A program made the translations under genes and the position numbers. From NCBI RefSeq assembly GCF_023343835.1, contig NC_064442.1, forward strand, positions 19,268,501 through 19,332,500: a DNA stretch of 64,000 nt. Direction: 5' to 3'. A model generated the notes under the pieces. That model searched no databases, was not told where the DNA came from, and saw only the letters and a program-made list of their open reading frames with translations. This stretch comes from Lagopus muta. Lineage: Eukaryota; Chordata; Aves; Galliformes; Phasianidae. This document shows, in pieces, positions 61,205-64,000 of this stretch (the first letter of the stretch is position 1; each line of letters opens with the position of its first letter).

Positions 61205-61712
61205 TGTCACACTTCCTTGTCCCTCCGGAACAAGGAATTGAGGCCACCCTTCTGCAGCTGGTGCTTCTGGAACTGAGCTGGAACTGGTGACGACAGACTG
61301 GAGAAGCCAACAAGGCAGCCTGGGCCTGTGCTGCGACCACCTCTCTCCCCATCTCCTGGAGGTGCAGAATGACTCTCTTTGATGGCGTCTACCCCTTCTA
61401 CCCGCAGCAGAGGAAGAGCTTTGTGTTCGATGTCAGCACCATCATTGTGGTTATCGTCTTCCTGACGCTGGCTTTCACCTTCCTGCTCATCATCCCGGGC
61501 ATCCGTGGACGGGCGGTGCGTGATCCTTCTCCCAGGGATAAGCATCCATTCTCCGTGTTCTGGATGCCAGGGTGACCCCGGCTGGCTCAGGGTGAGGCAG
61601 GAGGAAAGCCCGGGGCTGTTCTCTGTGCCTGACATCCCATCTCTTTCCACACAGAGACTGTACTGGATGGTCCGTGTTCTCTTCAGCTTGATGGTGGGAG
61701 TAGTGATTGTTG
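61205..61712 (+). CDS. DUOXA2: Dual oxidase maturation factor 2, first two coding exons (gene continues past the window)
   Basis: DUOXA2 is an ER membrane protein that escorts DUOX2 out of the ER and stays with it at the apical surface. Coding exons seen: 61369-61515 (ATG at 61,369) and 61655-61712, joining in phase to 68 complete residues. The exon carrying the start probably begins at 61,205 with a 164-base 5' UTR; an alternative acceptor lies near 61,258. The start MTLFDGVYPFYPQ matches DUOXA2 (human MTLWNGVLPFYPQ) better than DUOXA1. It is followed by a first membrane helix (IIVVIVFLTLAFTFLLIIPG), the family motif PGIRG, and RLYWMVRVLFSLMVGVVIV, the start of the second helix. The remaining exons, expected to encode three more helices and the glycosylated loop, are not found up to 64,000. 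The intron is phase 1 and carries a CR1. Confidence 0.93.
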
Positions 61713-61865
61713 GTAAGTGCTACAGCCCCTCCAAGGGCAGTTCTGAGAGTAAGATTTGGCCCTGGGGCAGGGTCTGGGTCCAGTATGAGTGATGGCTTGG
61801 CAGGAGCTGGTTCCCCTACCCCTGCTATGCAAAACAACAATGCAGCTCTCAGGTGGGCTCCCTTA

Positions 61866-62800
61866 CCATTTGAACCATATTATCATAAAATCATTATGGT
61901 TGGAAAAATCACTAGGCTCATCTAGTCCAACCATCAACCCATCCCCACCATGCCCTCTAACCATGTCACATCTTCATGGTTCCTGAACACTTCCAGGGAT
62001 GGTGACTCCACCACCTCCCTGGACAGCATGTTCCAGTGCAGTACCACTCTTTCAGAGAAGAAATTTTTCCCAATATCCAACCTGAACCTCCCCTGGTGCA
62101 ATGTGAGACCATCAGCTCTCATTCCATCACTGTTACCTGGGAGAAGAGGCTGGCCAACACTTCACCACAACCTCCTTTCAGGGAGTTGTGGGGAGCGATA
62201 TGGTCTCCCCTGAGCCATCCCAGCTCCCTCAGCTGCTCCCCATAACACTTGTGCTCCAAACCCTTCACAACTCTGGGGTTGAGGGTCCCAACATTGAGCA
62301 CAGCACTGGAGGTACAGCCTCACCAGTGCTGGCTGTAGGGGGATGATCGCCCTCCTGCTCCTGCTGGCTGCACTATTTCTGACGCAAGCCAGAATGCTGT
62401 TGACCTTCTTGGCCACCTGGGCACACTGCTGGCTCATGTTCAGCTGAGGGTCAAACAACAGCCTCAGATCTTTTCCTCTGCACGGCTTGCCAGTCACTTT
62501 GCCCCAAGCCTGTAGCAATGCCTGGGGTCGTTATTGCCAAACACAGGACCCAACCTTTGGTCTTGTAGCTCACTCCATTGGCCTCAGCCCATCGATGCAG
62601 CCTGTCCAGATCCCTCTGTAGGGCCTGCCTGCACCTAGGCAGATCTACAATTTCTCCCAGCTTGGTGTCATCTGCAAACTTACTGAGGGTACACTCAGTC
62701 CCCTCACCCAGGTCACTAATAAAGATATTAAACAAGGCTGACCCCGATACTGATCCCAACACAAGGGCTGTGAGCACTTGACGTGCCCATGTGCACTTCT
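61866..62800 (-). repeat. CR1 LINE fragment, antisense, in DUOXA2 intron
   Basis: About 930 bases. The antisense tail-like start (ATCATAAAATCATTATGG) is followed by 'CATCTAGTCCAACCATCAAC' and 'GATGGTGACTCCACCACCTC', and the copy extends into the reverse-transcriptase-distal region. On the minus strand it reads FADDTKLGEIVD and LDRLHRWAEANG, and GSVSGSALFNIFISDLGEGT near 62,700. Frames are interrupted. Confidence 0.92.
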
Positions 62801-64000
62801 GAGTATTTGCCTGTTCTAATGGCACTGAGGAGCCCCACGTTTCTCCAGCTGCACAGCCCAATGCCAAGGGAGCATGGATAAGGAGCTTGGACAGCAGCCA
62901 GACAAATTTAGAGCCTTGCAGTGATGGAGAGAGAGTAAAACAAAACAAAATACAGTCAGCATGGAAGTAATGGGTAGAGACTTTCCAAGGCGGGAGATGA
63001 AGGAGAGAATTTGATTGGGCAGAGAGCAGGAAATCTACTGAAATTAATGGGACTAATACTTGGAAACAGCAAGGTCCAGACTGTGGGCATCTCAAATTTG
63101 GACAGAGCTGCAGGGTGTATGAGTAGCAGCTGCAGGGAGAGGAGGGAAGATGATGGGCGGGGAGAGCAACCAGTCCTGACCCTAAGTCAAGGAAACTCTC
63201 CAGAAGCCCTCCAAGGGAAGGTTTTAAAGGCCAGGGCAGATAACAAACAAAAAGCCACTTGGAGCAAGATGGTGAGGCACAACCTAAATGACGAGCACTA
63301 GGTCAACTCGAGGATAGAAGTACATAGCCAGACTGTGAGTGGCCACAGCACTCTGCTGCCTGACGCATGGCTTGCAGGGCCTGGTCTGACTGCAGTGGTC
63401 ACCCTCTGCTCAGAAATATCCAGCCACTGAGTGATGCTACCAGAAGTGCCAGGCTGCAGCTGATGGAGGGGTGGGGACAGCAGCTTGCTCCACAGCCTGA
63501 GCCAGTTCAGCCCTTGCTCAGCCCTGGAGAACCATCCAGCACTGCTCTCTGGATAAGGATGCAGCCAAGTGCTGCTTGGATAAGCAAGAGGAATTGATTG
63601 TTTTAAAGCCAGCGTCAGGATTTCTGTCCAGAGGCAGAAGGGCACACAGTGCTGCAGCCAGGAAATGTCCCCGTGAAGCTGCTGCCGGATCAGTGCTCTC
63701 ACAAGTTGACCCAGCTTACCTTCAGGCAGATTTGAAAGGTCTTGTTCAGCCTGAGGTTCAGTCCTCACCTTTAATTTCAGCTCACATAATTGCCAGAAAA
63801 TTGAGTCCATCACAAAGTGAAAGTGTTTCAGAAAAGAAACTTTTTTTTCATAAAAACATATAGCAGAAAGGATTCCAATTCTTCCTGCTCTCCCACTGAC
63901 CATCCTGCTCCACCATTTCTATTTGACAAAAAATCCAGTGAATTTTTATTATTCACTAACAGTGTGATCAGCTGCTTAACAGGGAGCTTAATAATGGCAA
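62801..64000. other. DUOXA2 intron, right edge of window
   Basis: No further DUOXA2 exon and no named repeat recognised. The open frames have no family motif. The next coding exon must lie beyond 64,000. Confidence 0.5.

Overview
The window is vertebrate nuclear DNA from a bird, most likely a galliform close to chicken. It is littered with CR1 LINE fragments in both orientations, has compact GC-rich genes with short introns, and carries the conserved neighbourhood SORD > < DUOX2 <> DUOXA2 known from tetrapods (human 15q21). ORFs over most of the window are chance ORFs; the real genes are split into many small exons, which I assembled by hand from splice sites, reading-frame phase and remembered human protein sequences.

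Layout. 1-5,900: a possible 3' end of an unidentified plus-strand gene, with a candidate last coding exon at 4,470-4,532 and an AT-rich UTR-like stretch ending at an ATTAAA signal near 5,840. A CR1 copy lies at about 2,290-3,560. 5,900-20,400: gene-poor, with several CR1 fragments and a degenerate tetranucleotide repeat. 20,440-21,420: CpG island with the SORD promoter and first exon. 20,832-36,328: SORD (sorbitol dehydrogenase), 9 coding exons, 355 residues, all zinc ligands present. 37,095-37,544: converging poly(A) signals of SORD and DUOX2. 38,126-54,602 (minus): DUOX2, 33 coding exons, 1,530 residues, intact, plus a noncoding first exon near 58,640. 58,640-58,772: very compact divergent promoter. 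58,7xx to beyond the right edge: DUOXA2, of which the noncoding first exon and the first two coding exons are present; the rest lies outside the window.

How they work together. DUOX2 is an NADPH oxidase with an extracellular peroxidase-like domain that makes H2O2 at the apical membrane (thyroid hormone synthesis, mucosal defence). DUOXA2 is its maturation factor, and the shared promoter should keep the two in step. SORD is an unrelated polyol-pathway enzyme whose 3' end meets that of DUOX2.

The most notable non-textbook features are a diverged minisatellite of about 750 bp beside the divergent promoter inside DUOX2 intron 1, the near-touching 3' ends of SORD and DUOX2, the unidentified terminal exon at 4.5 kb, and a T9-G15 tract in DUOX2 intron 1. 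I saw no tRNA, rRNA, CRISPR or endogenous retroviral element that I could support, and no evidence of a wholly new system.
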